Shown here in pieces: positions 34,301 to 42,859 of a DNA stretch of 52,549 nucleotides. Below the pieces are notes generated by a model. The model saw nothing but the letters and a program-made list of their open reading frames with translations, was not told where the DNA came from and ran no database searches. Position numbers and translations under genes: made by a program. Position 1 is the first letter of the stretch, and each line of letters opens with the position of its first letter. Source of the DNA: an uncultured Arenicella sp. (GTDB taxonomy: Bacteria; Pseudomonadota; Gammaproteobacteria; Arenicellales; Arenicellaceae); NCBI GenBank assembly GCA_937922925.1, contig CALAKU010000055.1, positions 1-52,549 on the forward strand. The letters are read 5' to 3'.

Positions 34301-36833
34301 CCTGGGAAATTCGGTTGGCGGCGCTGGAAACGAGCTTAATCAATCCGCTGTTAATGCCGTTACTGGTGCGTCCAACACGCTTGATCAGTCAAGCGGTAAT
34401 ACCATTGCGGGGGCTGAAAATAGCTTGTCTGATTCCATCGCGAATAGTGTTTCTGGTGCGCAAAATTCGCTTGTTAGTGCTGACCTCAACCAAGTTGGCG
34501 GATTAGGCAACAACCTGGAACAAGCACAAACTAATTTGGTTGCTGGCACGCAAAATGAGCTTAGCGATTCAGATAGTAATAGTGTAGTTGGTGTTGGAAA
34601 CTCAATAACACAACAAAGCGAAAGCAATTCTGTTTCAGGAGACTCTAACTTGGTGGAAAACTCCGACCAGAACCTCGTTTCTGGCGAGGCCAATGTCGTA
34701 AGTGCTTCGGATCAAAATTCCATTGTCGGATCTGAAAATCAGGTGGCTTTGTCATCCGGTAATAATCTTAGCGGTGAAAGCAACACCCTGAACGACTCAA
34801 ACAATAACGCTGTTTCTGGTTCTTTGAATACTGCCACCAACTCACAAGGCAACCAGCTTGCTGGAAATCAAAATAGTTTAGCGAATTCAAGCAGCAATAC
34901 TGTCTCAGGAAGTAACAATACGCTAAACGATGGCAGTGACGCTAATGCAGTTGTGGGTATCAATAATGACATTACAGGAGATGCAAATACGGTATCAGGC
35001 AGTGACAGTTTAGTAACGGGTAACAACAACAGTATTGCTGGCAATAACAATCAGGCCATAGGTAACGCCAATGCACTTGTCGGTGCCAATAACGTCTTAA
35101 ACGGTAATCAAAATATCGTAGGCGGGAACAGCAATATTATTGATTCGGGCGACTTTAATACCGTCTCAGGACAAAACAATACCGTTAGCCAAAACTCAAA
35201 CAGCAATGATGTTTCCGGTGAGAACAATACGGTTACAGATAACTCCAACAACAACAGCGTTGTTGGCTCTGGCAACTTTGTGGACCCTTCCAATAACAAC
35301 CAAATTGCGGGCACCAATAACTCGGTCGTCGATGTAAATAATGCGTCTATCAGCGGCGCCAGTAACACTGTCTCCGACTCTGATAATTGTGTGATCGGTG
35401 GTCAAGGCAATACCGTTTCCGGCAACAACTGTTTAGTCGTTGGAGACGGCGCAACGTCTATCGGTGACAATAACTTAGTGGTTGGAGAAGGTGCAGTGGC
35501 AACGCAAGGCAATAGTGTTGCCATCGGTAGTGACATCAATGGCGATGGCATTGGTGCACAAGCCCTAGGCGAAAACACCCTAGCCATAGGCAATGAAGCG
35601 CGCGCAGCTGGTGACGAATCAATCGCTATTGGTACCAATGCTAATGCGAGCCAGCAATCAGGTATCGCCATTGGAGATAATGCAAATGCGACTGGTGGCG
35701 CCAATGCTGCGGCTATTGGCGCGAACGCGTTTGCAAATGGGGCTTCGGCAACTGCACTAGGCGATAGTGCAACAGCGATTGACGCTCGATCAACCGCTAT
35801 CGGCGCGAATGCGACTGCCATTGGAACCTCAACAACAGCCGTCGGTGACGGCGCTGCAGCGATTGCACCGCGAGCAACCGCAACTGGCAGCAATGCTCGC
35901 GCGACCGCAGTAAGTGCCACAGCTATTGGTGATCGTGCTGCCGCAAGTGGCGCAAATGCGTCGGCGGTAGGCTCAAGTTCTGCCGCATCCGGTGTCAATG
36001 CTTCTGCGTTCGGTACCCGCTCTAGCGCTTCGGGTAACAATGCAATTGCCGCTGGCGCGTCAGCTTCAGCCACCGGCATCAACGCCTCCTCCTTAGGTTA
36101 TCGCGCCAACTCGAGTGGTTTAAACTCGACGGCAATAGGCACTGGTGCTAGCGCAAACAATACATCTACCTCGGCTGTCGGCTCAGGCTCGCAGGCTTCA
36201 GGTCAAGCCAGTTCAGCATTTGGTGTTGGTGCTTCGGCTGCCAGTGTGTCGGCAACTGCTTTAGGAGAACGAGCTTTTGCCGGGGGCTCAGCCAGTGTTG
36301 CTTTGGGTTCTCGCGCCTTTGCTAGCGATAACTCCAACGTTGCAATTGGCAGCGCTGCTCAATCAACCGGCTTAGGCACCGTTGCCATCGGTGCAGGTGC
36401 GCAAGCGCAGTTCCACGACTCGGTAGCCTTAGGTTCTGGTTCAATAGCCGATGAATCTAATACCGTATCAGTGGGTTCAAGAGGCAACGAGCGGCGTGTC
36501 ACAAATGTTGCTCCTGGAGTATTGGCCAGTGATGCAACGAACCTAGCTCAACTTTTAGAAGTTCGAGAGGAAGCACGACGCGGTATTGCCGGCGTTGCGT
36601 CGATTGTCGATTACACACGACCAGGGCTTCCCGGAGAAACCGCCGTCAATGTCGGAGTTGGTCAGTACAAAGATCAGTCGGCACTCGGATTCGGAATATC
36701 CCATTGGTTAAAAATTGGCGATGCCGATGACCAAGATAAAATCCGCCGCATCACTATTGGTGCAGGAGCCTCGGTATCAGAAGGAGGTGGAGAAGACAAT
36801 GTCTATCAAGTTGGTGTCGGTTTTGTGTTCTAG
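31371..36833 (+). CDS. Giant trimeric autotransporter adhesin (YadA-like anchor, repeat passenger)
   Basis: Surface adhesin predicted to trimerise and export itself through its own C-terminal barrel (type Vc secretion). From ATG 31371 it has 1820 residues; AGGG at 31361-31364 precedes that ATG by six bases. In order: a long signal peptide (about 1-48, NLHA end); a passenger of about 85 repeats, mostly 15 residues with consensus N-S-V-S-G-x-x-N-x-L-x-x-S-x-x (31527-35513); YadA-head repeats of the AIG-x-x-A-x-A-x-G type (35514 to about 36450); a short neck (RRVTNVAPG and DATNLAQL); and a YadA anchor ending in GVGFVF. The long coiled-coil stalk typical of the family is essentially absent. No lysine occurs between the signal peptide and the anchor. 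The only cysteines are 1340 and 1354. The binding target is unknown. Confidence 0.93.
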   Translation: MKLRTNQSAQNGTFFSHRVENKQRTTSHLAIKGFILMGIGLISTNLHAQLDANDNFISGNENIVDEFSFYNQVGGDGNEVLDSDNNTVAGDGNSLAQDSDNNTVSGLENQLITSSRNQVSGEQNTLENAVDNTVSGNTNNIIDSTDNSVAGDGNQLEGSEGNSVTGLENALNDAQFNDVSGESNDLEGSDNNNVSGLFNELSESDANNVTGSNHVLETSLFNSVAGQENQLQDSENNSVIGLENNLTDSDFNQVGGFSNNIDESFSNTVGGENNTLETSDSNSVDGESNSLVDSNRNSVAGTTNDLLGTIDSTVVGNENSLVNTSSNSVSGNANSVTGGTGNNVTGAGNAMTNSDSNQVAGLTNVLDDSDRNSVTGFSNQLTASNNSSVSGNSNSLNQSTRSTVSGFGNELDQGNDNSVAGVVNQLNSTSNNSVSGGANTITGGSSNNVSGDMNELTDSVANQVAGTNNELENGQNNTVSGEANSVNNSNDNTVAGDQNSLLAESDRNSISGQSNQLNNSDDNSVTGNLNSLINGADRNLVAGDTNSLNDSDDNQVSGQNNSLTESDANTVSGTDNVLADGSDFNVVSGDSNNLSESIGNSVSGMSNELDSSSGNVISGLGNQLEDSAGNVVSGLANQLDSSLGNSVSGAVNQLENAAGNSVSGALNELIDSSANTVSGVSNQLNDSISNAVNGSNNTLSGSDNNQVSGLANDLQEADNNSVVGDTNSVSEADNNIIGGSNNSLVLGSNNNNVSGDSNSLSESTDNSVVGSENALDDAANNQVAGIENALEGADNNTVGGDNNTVTDSDNNSVSGSDNDLNTFANDNQVAGESNTIVSGDANSVAGDSNTLTGGDTDNNSVVGSENTLEDSANNQVAGIDNALEDAGNNTVSGDNNNLIDADSNAVAGANNQLVDESSFNDVSGESNSLSLSQANSVSGIENSLELASGNSVSGVGNNLLQSDVNDVSGIENTLEEALGNSVGGAGNELNQSAVNAVTGASNTLDQSSGNTIAGAENSLSDSIANSVSGAQNSLVSADLNQVGGLGNNLEQAQTNLVAGTQNELSDSDSNSVVGVGNSITQQSESNSVSGDSNLVENSDQNLVSGEANVVSASDQNSIVGSENQVALSSGNNLSGESNTLNDSNNNAVSGSLNTATNSQGNQLAGNQNSLANSSSNTVSGSNNTLNDGSDANAVVGINNDITGDANTVSGSDSLVTGNNNSIAGNNNQAIGNANALVGANNVLNGNQNIVGGNSNIIDSGDFNTVSGQNNTVSQNSNSNDVSGENNTVTDNSNNNSVVGSGNFVDPSNNNQIAGTNNSVVDVNNASISGASNTVSDSDNCVIGGQGNTVSGNNCLVVGDGATSIGDNNLVVGEGAVATQGNSVAIGSDINGDGIGAQALGENTLAIGNEARAAGDESIAIGTNANASQQSGIAIGDNANATGGANAAAIGANAFANGASATALGDSATAIDARSTAIGANATAIGTSTTAVGDGAAAIAPRATATGSNARATAVSATAIGDRAAASGANASAVGSSSAASGVNASAFGTRSSASGNNAIAAGASASATGINASSLGYRANSSGLNSTAIGTGASANNTSTSAVGSGSQASGQASSAFGVGASAASVSATALGERAFAGGSASVALGSRAFASDNSNVAIGSAAQSTGLGTVAIGAGAQAQFHDSVALGSGSIADESNTVSVGSRGNERRVTNVAPGVLASDATNLAQLLEVREEARRGIAGVASIVDYTRPGLPGETAVNVGVGQYKDQSALGFGISHWLKIGDADDQDKIRRITIGAGASVSEGGGEDNVYQVGVGFVF
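31527..35513 (+). repeat. About 85 degenerate 15-residue (45-base) coding repeats in the adhesin passenger
   Basis: Tandem in-frame units with conserved Asn at position 1, Val/Ile at 3, Gly at 5, Asn at 8 and Leu/Val/Ile at 10. Most units have 15 residues, some 16, a few 14; the last three before 35513 are 14, matching the YadA head that follows. Codons differ freely between units (for example GGC, GGT, GGA and GGG all encode the invariant Gly), so the DNA repeats are weak and the pattern is kept at protein level. A three-unit block at 33666-33779 recurs at 33945-34058. Confidence 0.92.
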
Positions 36834-36858
36834 TAACTCATTGCTCAAGCCTTACCCA

Positions 36859-36887
36859 AAGCGCCGTTTAGTTAACGGCGCTTTTCT
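36859..36887 (+). terminator. Rho-independent terminator after the adhesin gene
   Basis: Ten-base perfect stem AAGCGCCGTT/AACGGCGCTT with a five-base loop, followed by TTCT. It lies 25 bases after the adhesin stop codon. Confidence 0.8.
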
Positions 36888-37173
36888 ATGTAAGAGCTTG
36901 AGCTCTATTACGACTCTATCAAGAAAGGCCGCTCTTATTCTTTTCGATAAAAATAGATACGGCACTAATAAACTGCCGAACAAAAAATATGGGAATTCCA
37001 CGGCTAGTACTCTGATAGTGAATATGCAGTTAATTTTGAGTGGCAAATCTTGAATCAACTTTTAGAACTCTATTCGATAGCCTAGCAGCATCTCTTGTCA
37101 ACAAACCCAACCCATAAACTTAGCTATCAGAGCATAATTAGCTGAGCTAATTCTTTTACTCTTGCCGCTCATT
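36888..37173. other. Non-coding region
   Basis: AT-rich stretch between the adhesin terminator and the broken gene on the minus strand. Short open frames on both strands look random. It could be further decayed sequence of the neighbouring pseudogene, but no recognisable segment remains. Confidence 0.4.
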
Positions 37174-37674
37174 TTAGTAACTTGGCAAAAGCTTCATGCG
37201 AGCCGAACATTCTCTCGCCAGTGAATCAGTCAAAAATATTTTGACTGCTCTAGTGGTACTACCACTACAACCTTCGAAGCTGAAATCCACGCTAATGACA
37301 ACAGTAAACGGTTCCAAAGGATTTCCTGTTTCAGCGACCTGCGTTGTATCCGAAACAAGAATATTAACGCTCTCGGTAATCGTAGGTAGATCGTCTTAAA
37401 ATGTGTTCAGCATATCGGCATCACCGACCGGTAAAAAGAAGATGGTGTCTTTGCCATTGCCTCTGGCACAACCTCCTACTGAGGTATCGGTATTCGCGCC
37501 TTCAATGGCATTACATAATGTGCACTCTCCCCCTAAATTAACATCCAGAACAGTGTTCTCTACGATCGGTGAATTAGTGCCGACTGATCCGGCGAATGAA
37601 TTTGAACTGCAAATACTTAAAAGACTAACTACGAGGGTTGCTCCAGCACGCACTATTCGAAACTTCATCAGCAT
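37174..37674 (-). pseudogene. Remnant of a secreted CSLREA/right-handed beta-helix-like protein with an in-frame stop
   Basis: The frame opens with a good signal peptide (KFRIVRAG, then hydrophobic LVVSLLSI, SFA end), followed by VNLGGECTLCNAIEGANTD and GGCARGNGKDTIFFLP. This resembles the N-terminal CSLREA domain of secreted beta-helix proteins. TAA at 37396-37398 interrupts it after MLNTF, but the same frame stays open for 73 more codons and begins DDLPTITESVNI, which matches the next conserved strand of such proteins (LPTIT). The stop at 37174-37176 then ends it far short of the usual several hundred residues. Start is ATG 37674 or 37668, with AAGAAGG just upstream. A recent nonsense change plus a lost C-terminus is the simplest reading; a functional 90-residue secreted peptide is the alternative. 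Confidence 0.6.
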
Positions 37675-37774
37675 GGACCTTCTTAGATGTCTGAATTTGA
37701 CTAATTTAAGTTAACCTTCAGAACTCAACTATATGATAAAAGGCTTAGCCCTCTTAGCCCTAAAGTATCAAGAC

Positions 37775-37804
37775 AAAAAAAACCCGCTTGATTAGCGGGT
37801 TTTT
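37775..37804 (-). terminator. Terminator of the ribosomal alpha operon (after rplQ)
   Basis: Stem CCCGCT/AGCGGG extended by A/T pairs with a five-base loop. Eight Ts follow on the minus strand and five on the plus strand, so it is potentially bidirectional. It lies 28 bases beyond the rplQ stop. Confidence 0.88.
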
Positions 37805-37831
37805 AGAGATTTGAATATCGAAATAGATAAC

Positions 37832-38257
37832 TTAGGCGGCATCTTCTTCGTCAAAATCTTCCTCATCGTCATCTTCGAATTGAGCTGCATGAGCGTCTAA
37901 GTCAAAATCAACGAGTTGGATATACGCCATTGGCGCATTGTCGCCTGGGCGATTGCCGCATTTCAATATACGTGTATAGCCACCGGGGCGCTCTTTCATA
38001 CGCTCGCCAATTTCATCAAATAACTTTGCCACGATATCGCGATCGCGAAGTTTGGCGAAGGCTGAACGCTTATTGGCCAATGTCGGCTCTTTACCGAGCG
38101 TGATGACCGGCTCAATAAACATGCGCAGTTCTTTAGCCTTGGCAACAGTCGTCTTGATTTGCTCGTGCTTTAACAACGACACCATCATATTGCGAAACAT
38201 CGCTTGACGATGACTTGAATTACGGTTGAACTGACGACCTGATTTACGATGTCTCAT
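37832..38257 (-). CDS. rplQ: 50S ribosomal protein L17
   Basis: Last gene of the alpha operon. [20 protein letters not shown] is the universal L17 N-terminus, and GGYTRILK and [17 protein letters not shown] follow. Length 141 is about 14 longer than E. coli L17, through a strongly acidic tail ([11 protein letters not shown]), unusual for a ribosomal RNA-binding protein but probably a flexible end. Confidence 0.97.
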   Translation of the reverse strand: MRHRKSGRQFNRNSSHRQAMFRNMMVSLLKHEQIKTTVAKAKELRMFIEPVITLGKEPTLANKRSAFAKLRDRDIVAKLFDEIGERMKERPGGYTRILKCGNRPGDNAPMAYIQLVDFDLDAHAAQFEDDDEEDFDEEDAA

Positions 38258-38295
38258 GACACAAACCTATTATTTCTTAGCGTGCAGATTGCACA

Positions 38296-39285
38296 TTAAT
38301 CGTTATCGACGCGTAACGCAGCGGGGGGCCAGTTTTGCAACTGCATGCCTAAGGATAATCCGCGTTGTGCCAATACGTCTTTAATCTCGGTAAGCGACTT
38401 TTTACCCAAGTTCGGAGTTTTCATTAACTCTACTTCTGAGCGCAACACCAAGTCGCCAATGTAGTAAATACTTTCTGCTTTGAGGCAGTTAGCAGATCGA
38501 ACCGTGAGCTCTAGCTCATCAACTGGACGCAACAAGACTGGGTCCACTTCGGGTTCTTTTTCTTCTTGAGCAACGGCAGCAATTTCTTCCAAATTTACAA
38601 ACACTTGGATTTGTTGGCTTAGCGCAGTCGCTGCTTTACGGATGGCGTCTTCGGGGTCGATAGTGCCATTCGTCTCAATTTTTAAGGTCAATTTATCTAA
38701 ATCAGTACGCTGCTCAACACGCGCATCATCAACCGAATAAGAGACCTTCAGAACAGGGCTATACGTTGCATCAAGTTGCATTAAGCCAATTTCTTTATCT
38801 TCGTTTTCGCCTTTACGCGATTCTGAGATTTCGTAACCTCGACCACTGCGCACAGTTAGCTCAGCATGGAACTTAGCGTCTTTAGACAAATGAGCGATTA
38901 CCAATTCAGGGTTCGTGATTTCAACGTCTTGAACGGTTTGAATATCACCAGCGGTTAACACACCTTCACCATCGCCGCTAAGAGTTAAGGTAACAGGCTC
39001 ATCAAATTCTTTTTTGATCGCGACGCCCTTAAGGTTCAATAAGATGTCGATAACATCTTCTTGCACGCCCTCGATTGACGAATACTCATGCAATACACCA
39101 TCTATTTTGACTTCGGTGATTGCAGAGCCAGGGATGCACGACAATAAGATGCGTCTAAGTGCATTACCTAGGGTATAACCGAAGCCACGCTCAAGCGGCT
39201 CAATCACTACCTTGGATTTGGTTCCCTCTTCAGTGTTTACGTCCACGAATCGTGGGGTCAACAATGGTTCAATTTGGTCTGACAT
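38296..39285 (-). CDS. rpoA: DNA-directed RNA polymerase subunit alpha
   Basis: Assembles the polymerase core and contacts activators and UP elements. The N-terminal dimerisation domain contains [20 protein letters not shown]. The C-terminal DNA-binding domain keeps [12 protein letters not shown] and [12 protein letters not shown], including the Arg, Asn, Cys, Gly and Lys residues that bind DNA in E. coli. Length 329 equals E. coli. GGAGAG precedes the ATG. The gap of 232 bases to rpsD is unusually long. Confidence 0.98.
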   Translation of the reverse strand: MSDQIEPLLTPRFVDVNTEEGTKSKVVIEPLERGFGYTLGNALRRILLSCIPGSAITEVKIDGVLHEYSSIEGVQEDVIDILLNLKGVAIKKEFDEPVTLTLSGDGEGVLTAGDIQTVQDVEITNPELVIAHLSKDAKFHAELTVRSGRGYEISESRKGENEDKEIGLMQLDATYSPVLKVSYSVDDARVEQRTDLDKLTLKIETNGTIDPEDAIRKAATALSQQIQVFVNLEEIAAVAQEEKEPEVDPVLLRPVDELELTVRSANCLKAESIYYIGDLVLRSEVELMKTPNLGKKSLTEIKDVLAQRGLSLGMQLQNWPPAALRVDND

Positions 39286-39517
39286 GGTTCTCTCCGGTTA
39301 TTTACCGAACCCTCTGGCGGGCAGCGGTTAAATTAATTGGATCAATTGGGCAAATTCAAGATCGTTTGCCCTTATTTATAGCTCTACTTTTTAACTACTC
39401 TGAATCTAAACTCTTGTGCGTCTAAACTTTTGCGCTTCTAAATTACTCTGGCTGTCACATGCACTAACGCGGCTTGTTTTGCCTACATTCAGGCAAGCGC
39501 TTTAGCTTATAAACAAA
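39286..39517 (-). other. Long spacer between rpsD and rpoA
   Basis: 232 bases inside an operon that is usually tight. On the minus strand there is an imperfect hairpin near 39471-39497 just after rpsD and a weak promoter-like pair (TTGAAT, 17 bases, TTAATT) about 60 bases before rpoA. An internal promoter or processing site is possible; no gene is seen. Confidence 0.3.
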
Positions 39518-40141
39518 TTACTTAGAGTAAAGTGCAACGACGAGTGACTCATCGATGTCGGCCGGAAGATCACTGCGCTCTGGCGTTGATTTGAATACGC
39601 CCTTTTTTGCGGCCGAATCAACACTAACCCAATCGGCGAAGCCGACTTGCTCAGCGATTTCTAGAGCCGCGCCAATGCGTAACTGCTTTTTAGCGCGATC
39701 ACGAATTTCAACTTCGTCACCAGGCTGAACATCAAACGACGGGATATTTACGATCTTGCCGTTTACTTTGATCGCTTTGTGGCTGACTAGCTGACGAGCT
39801 TCAGCTCGTGTTACGGCAAAGCCCATACGATAAACGACGTTATCGAGCCGCGATTCCAAAAGCGTTAAAAGTATTTCGCCCGTTGAACCGCTCCTACGAG
39901 CAGCCTCGGCGTAATACGAACGGAATTTCTTTTCAAGCACACCGTAAATACGACGCAGTTTTTGCTTCTCACGAAGCTGCGTTCCGTAAACAGTGGTGCG
40001 TGGTCGACGAGCCGTGGCGCTTTGCCCTGGGAGCTTGTCGATTTTGCATTTTGATTCGAGTGAACGTGCTGGGCTTTTTAAGAAAAGATCAGTGCCCTCG
40101 CGACGTGCCAACTTACAAGTTGGGCCAATGTATCTAGCCAT
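39518..40141 (-). CDS. rpsD: 30S ribosomal protein S4
   Basis: Primary 16S rRNA binder and, in E. coli, the translational repressor of the alpha operon. [23 protein letters not shown] opens the protein. The S4 RNA-binding domain has [24 protein letters not shown]. Length 207, close to E. coli's 206. Confidence 0.98.
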   Translation of the reverse strand: MARYIGPTCKLARREGTDLFLKSPARSLESKCKIDKLPGQSATARRPRTTVYGTQLREKQKLRRIYGVLEKKFRSYYAEAARRSGSTGEILLTLLESRLDNVVYRMGFAVTRAEARQLVSHKAIKVNGKIVNIPSFDVQPGDEVEIRDRAKKQLRIGAALEIAEQVGFADWVSVDSAAKKGVFKSTPERSDLPADIDESLVVALYSK

Positions 40142-40233
40142 GATGTTGCTCTACGATTAAGTACTGTGTTGACAATACTTTGTCTGTTTACTGTTGCTCT
40201 TGTGTCGGTGAGACAAACACCGACGCAAACGGG

Positions 40234-40620
40234 TTATACGCGACGCTTTTTAGAAGGGCGACAACCATTATGAGGGATTGGAGTAACGTCTGTAATCTGC
40301 GTCACTTCAAATCCACAATTATTCAAAGCTCGAACGGCCGACTCACGACCAGGGCCTGGGCCTTTCACTCGAACTTCCAAATTCTTCATACCGAATTCTT
40401 GCGCCATCTTGCCGCATCGATCCGCAGCCACCTGAGCCGCGAAAGGAGTACTTTTGCGTGAGCCACGAAAACCCGAGCCACCCGCAGTTGCCCAACATAG
40501 GGCATTACCGTGGCGATCACTGATTGTGACGATGGTGTTATTAAATGACGCTTGGATGTGCGCAATGCCATCCACGATATGCTTTTTGACTTTTTTCTTA
40601 GTCTTTTGAGCTTTTGCCAT
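40234..40620 (-). CDS. rpsK: 30S ribosomal protein S11
   Basis: Platform protein at the 3' end of 16S r[22 protein letters not shown], and the C-terminal [20 protein letters not shown], which in E. coli includes the isoaspartate site, are both intact. Length 128, one residue shorter than E. coli. 65 bases after rpsM. Confidence 0.98.
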   Translation of the reverse strand: MAKAQKTKKKVKKHIVDGIAHIQASFNNTIVTISDRHGNALCWATAGGSGFRGSRKSTPFAAQVAADRCGKMAQEFGMKNLEVRVKGPGPGRESAVRALNNCGFEVTQITDVTPIPHNGCRPSKKRRV

Positions 40621-40685
40621 GATTTACTCTCGATTCAAAAACAGGTAACTCGCGAAAGGCGAGCACTGGCAGATAACCTATAAGG

Positions 40686-41042
40686 TTAGCGCTTGATTGG
40701 TTTACGTGGGCCTTTACGGGTACGAGCATTGGTTTTGGTGCGTTGACCACGAAGCGGTAAACCGCGACGGTGGCGCAAGCCACGATAACAACCTAAGTCC
40801 ATCAGTCGCTTGATGTTCATAGAGACTTCTCTACGCAGGTCGCCTTCAACTTCGAACTTGGCCACTTCCGCACGAAGCTTTTCGGCTTCGGCTTCAGACA
40901 GGCCATTAACTTTAGTTGAGCGCTCGATACCAGCCGCGTCACAAATTGCTTGCGAGCGTGTCTTGCCGATGCCGTAAATCGAGGTTAAAGCAATCTCGAT
41001 ATGCTTGTGTGATGGTAAATTAATACCTGCAATACGTGCCAC
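40686..41042 (-). CDS. rpsM: 30S ribosomal protein S13
   Basis: First gene of the alpha operon; contacts P-site t[23 protein letters not shown] and [20 protein letters not shown] are diagnostic. The start codon is GTG at 41042 with AGGAG nine bases upstream. A GTG start here is also what I recall for E. coli, where S4 controls its translation. Length 118 matches E. coli. Confidence 0.98.
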   Translation of the reverse strand: MARIAGINLPSHKHIEIALTSIYGIGKTRSQAICDAAGIERSTKVNGLSEAEAEKLRAEVAKFEVEGDLRREVSMNIKRLMDLGCYRGLRHRRGLPLRGQRTKTNARTRKGPRKPIKR

Positions 41043-41164
41043 TGTGTCTTTCTCCTGCCTTTTAAAGCTGCTCTTTTATGCGGAATAATGGCGTTGAACA
41101 GCTAATTTCAGCTTCACTCTATTTCTAGAGTTATGTGTTGGCCTTGGGCCACCCACCTAATGGG
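41043..41164 (-). promoter_or_regulatory. Candidate alpha-operon leader (possible S4-responsive translational operator)
   Basis: Untranslated leader of about 120 bases between the predicted promoter and the rpsM GTG, including AGGAG. In E. coli a nested pseudoknot at this position binds S4. I can see short complementary segments but cannot fold the pseudoknot by eye, so the operator is inferred from gene order and position. Confidence 0.3.
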
Positions 41165-41170
41165 CGCGCA

Positions 41171-41199
41171 AGGATACTGTCATGACCTAACAAAATCAA
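41171..41199 (-). promoter_or_regulatory. Candidate promoter of the alpha operon
   Basis: On the minus strand TTGATT (complement of 41194-41199) and TATCCT (complement of 41171-41176) are 17 bases apart, in the gap between rpmJ and rpsM where the E. coli alpha promoter lies. Four of six consensus bases match in each box. Confidence 0.45.
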
Positions 41200-41259
41200 C
41201 TCATTTTGAGTGGTTTTTGCTCCGTCAACGTAATTCAATCTTTGTGGTTAAAACGCGGC

Positions 41260-41373
41260 TTAACCTTGTCGTTGCTTATGACGTGGATCAGTGCAAATAA
41301 CTCGCACCACGCCCTTACGACGAATAACTTTACAGTTGCGGCAAATTTTCTTAACCGATGCTCGAACTTTCAT
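41260..41373 (-). CDS. rpmJ: 50S ribosomal protein L36 (zinc-binding type)
   Basis: A gene of 37 codons, last of the spc operon. Starts [15 protein letters not shown] and ends RHKQRQG. The zinc ligands Cys11, Cys14, Cys27 and His32 are all present, so this is the zinc-containing form. It follows secY by 52 bases. Confidence 0.97.
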   Translation of the reverse strand: MKVRASVKKICRNCKVIRRKGVVRVICTDPRHKQRQG

Positions 41374-41425
41374 GACGTTCTCTCTGTATAAACAATTTAA
41401 AACGGGTTACTAACAAGAAACCAAT

Positions 41426-42790
41426 CTATTTACGACGCTTGCGGCGGCTACCGCCGGAATTGCCAGTCAAATTGGTTTTCTTCATTAAGCTTTCGTACTG
41501 CTGTGACATTAAGTGCGATTGAATCTGCCCCATCATGTCCATGATCACTACAACAATGATCAAAAGAGAAGTTCCGCCAAAGTAAAACGGAACCCCGTAG
41601 TTAACGATCAACAGCTCAGGAATCAAACAAACGATGGTCAGATAAATCGCCCCGACCAAGGTGAGCTTTGACACAACGCCATCAATGTACCGCGCAGTCT
41701 GCTGTCCAGGGCGAATACCCGGCACAAACGCGCCTTGCTTTTTAAGGTTTTCTGCGATCTCTTTAGGATCGAAAGTCAACGCTGTATAGAAAAAAGCAAA
41801 AAACAAAATCATTCCGATATACAACACGGTGTACAACACCTCACCGGGCTGCATTTTAGTGGAAATATCTCGCAATATACCGGCAACACCAGTCGCAGAT
41901 TCGCTGCCGAAGAATCCGACCAAACTGGCAGGAAACAAAATAATACTGGACGCAAAAATTGGCGGAATAACGCCTGCCATATTCATTTTAAGCGGCAAAT
42001 AACTACTCGGTGCTTGCATCACCTTGTTACCACGTTGCTGGCGCGCATAATTCAACGTTATTCGGCGCTGCCCTCGTTCTACGAACACCACAAAGGCGGT
42101 CACCGCAATCACACCAACCACCATCACCAGCAAAAAGATCGGTGAAAATTCACCGCTTTTAGTTAGCTCGTAAGTGCCACCGATGGCGCTAGGCAAACCG
42201 GCAACAATGCCTGCAAAAATGATCAGAGATATACCGTTACCAATACCGCGGTCTGTGATTTGCTCGCCTAGCCAAACCAAGAACATCGTGCCGGCAACTA
42301 AAGCCAATACGCACACGATAGTGAATTGGATACCCGTAATCAAAGTAACCGGCGTGCCATTAACGGCTTGAGCTTGCACCGTCGAAGCAACACCAATCGC
42401 TTGAAAGGTCGCCAATACGGCTGCGGCATAGCGAGTCCACTTTTGGATCTTTCGTCGCCCTGATTCACCTTCGGCTTTGATCTGCTTTAATCGTGGTTCG
42501 ACGGCAGTAAGCATTTGGATGATGATCGACGCCGAGATATATGGCATAACGCCAAGAGCCATGACCGACAACCGGCTTAGGGCCCCACCAGAAAACATAT
42601 TCAGTACGTCAAGAATCGAGCCTCGGTTCTGATCGAACAAAGCAGAAATCGCAATTGGGTCAACACCTGGCACTGGCACATGGGTACCAATACGGTAAAC
42701 AATAAAGGCCGCGAGCACGAAACCAATTCGCGCCCACAATTCGTTTAATTTGCCTGAGCCAGCTAAAGCTGCTGCTTGTTCACGTGCCAT
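41426..42790 (-). CDS. secY: Preprotein translocase subunit SecY
   Basis: Channel subunit of the Sec translocon with ten membrane helices. [15 protein letters not shown] near the N-terminus, [27 protein letters not shown], and the cytoplasmic [16 protein letters not shown] loop are signatures. Length 454 against 443 in E. coli; a Ser/Gly/Arg/Lys-rich tail (GGSRRKRRK) ends the protein. Confidence 0.98.
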   Translation of the reverse strand: MAREQAAALAGSGKLNELWARIGFVLAAFIVYRIGTHVPVPGVDPIAISALFDQNRGSILDVLNMFSGGALSRLSVMALGVMPYISASIIIQMLTAVEPRLKQIKAEGESGRRKIQKWTRYAAAVLATFQAIGVASTVQAQAVNGTPVTLITGIQFTIVCVLALVAGTMFLVWLGEQITDRGIGNGISLIIFAGIVAGLPSAIGGTYELTKSGEFSPIFLLVMVVGVIAVTAFVVFVERGQRRITLNYARQQRGNKVMQAPSSYLPLKMNMAGVIPPIFASSIILFPASLVGFFGSESATGVAGILRDISTKMQPGEVLYTVLYIGMILFFAFFYTALTFDPKEIAENLKKQGAFVPGIRPGQQTARYIDGVVSKLTLVGAIYLTIVCLIPELLIVNYGVPFYFGGTSLLIIVVVIMDMMGQIQSHLMSQQYESLMKKTNLTGNSGGSRRKRRK

Positions 42791-42859
42791 ATTATCTGTC
42801 CGAATAATGCGTCGTTGCTAAACCGTTATCGTATGTTTATTGGGATGTTTTAAGCCGAC

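Noticed and set aside
31527-35513. Possible CRISPR-like or satellite array because of the regular 45-base spacing
   Set aside because: The repeats are not conserved as DNA, stay in one open frame and are explained by the adhesin protein repeat.
35402-36082. 226-codon open frame on the minus strand across the adhesin head, and several similar ones over the repeat array
   Set aside because: These are antisense shadows of the repetitive coding sequence; their Ala/Pro- or Leu-rich translations mirror the repeat codons.
41197-41216. Short hairpin ACTCA/TGAGT next to T-rich sequence as a spc operon terminator
   Set aside because: Only five pairs, and it overlaps the -35 of the better-supported alpha operon promoter.
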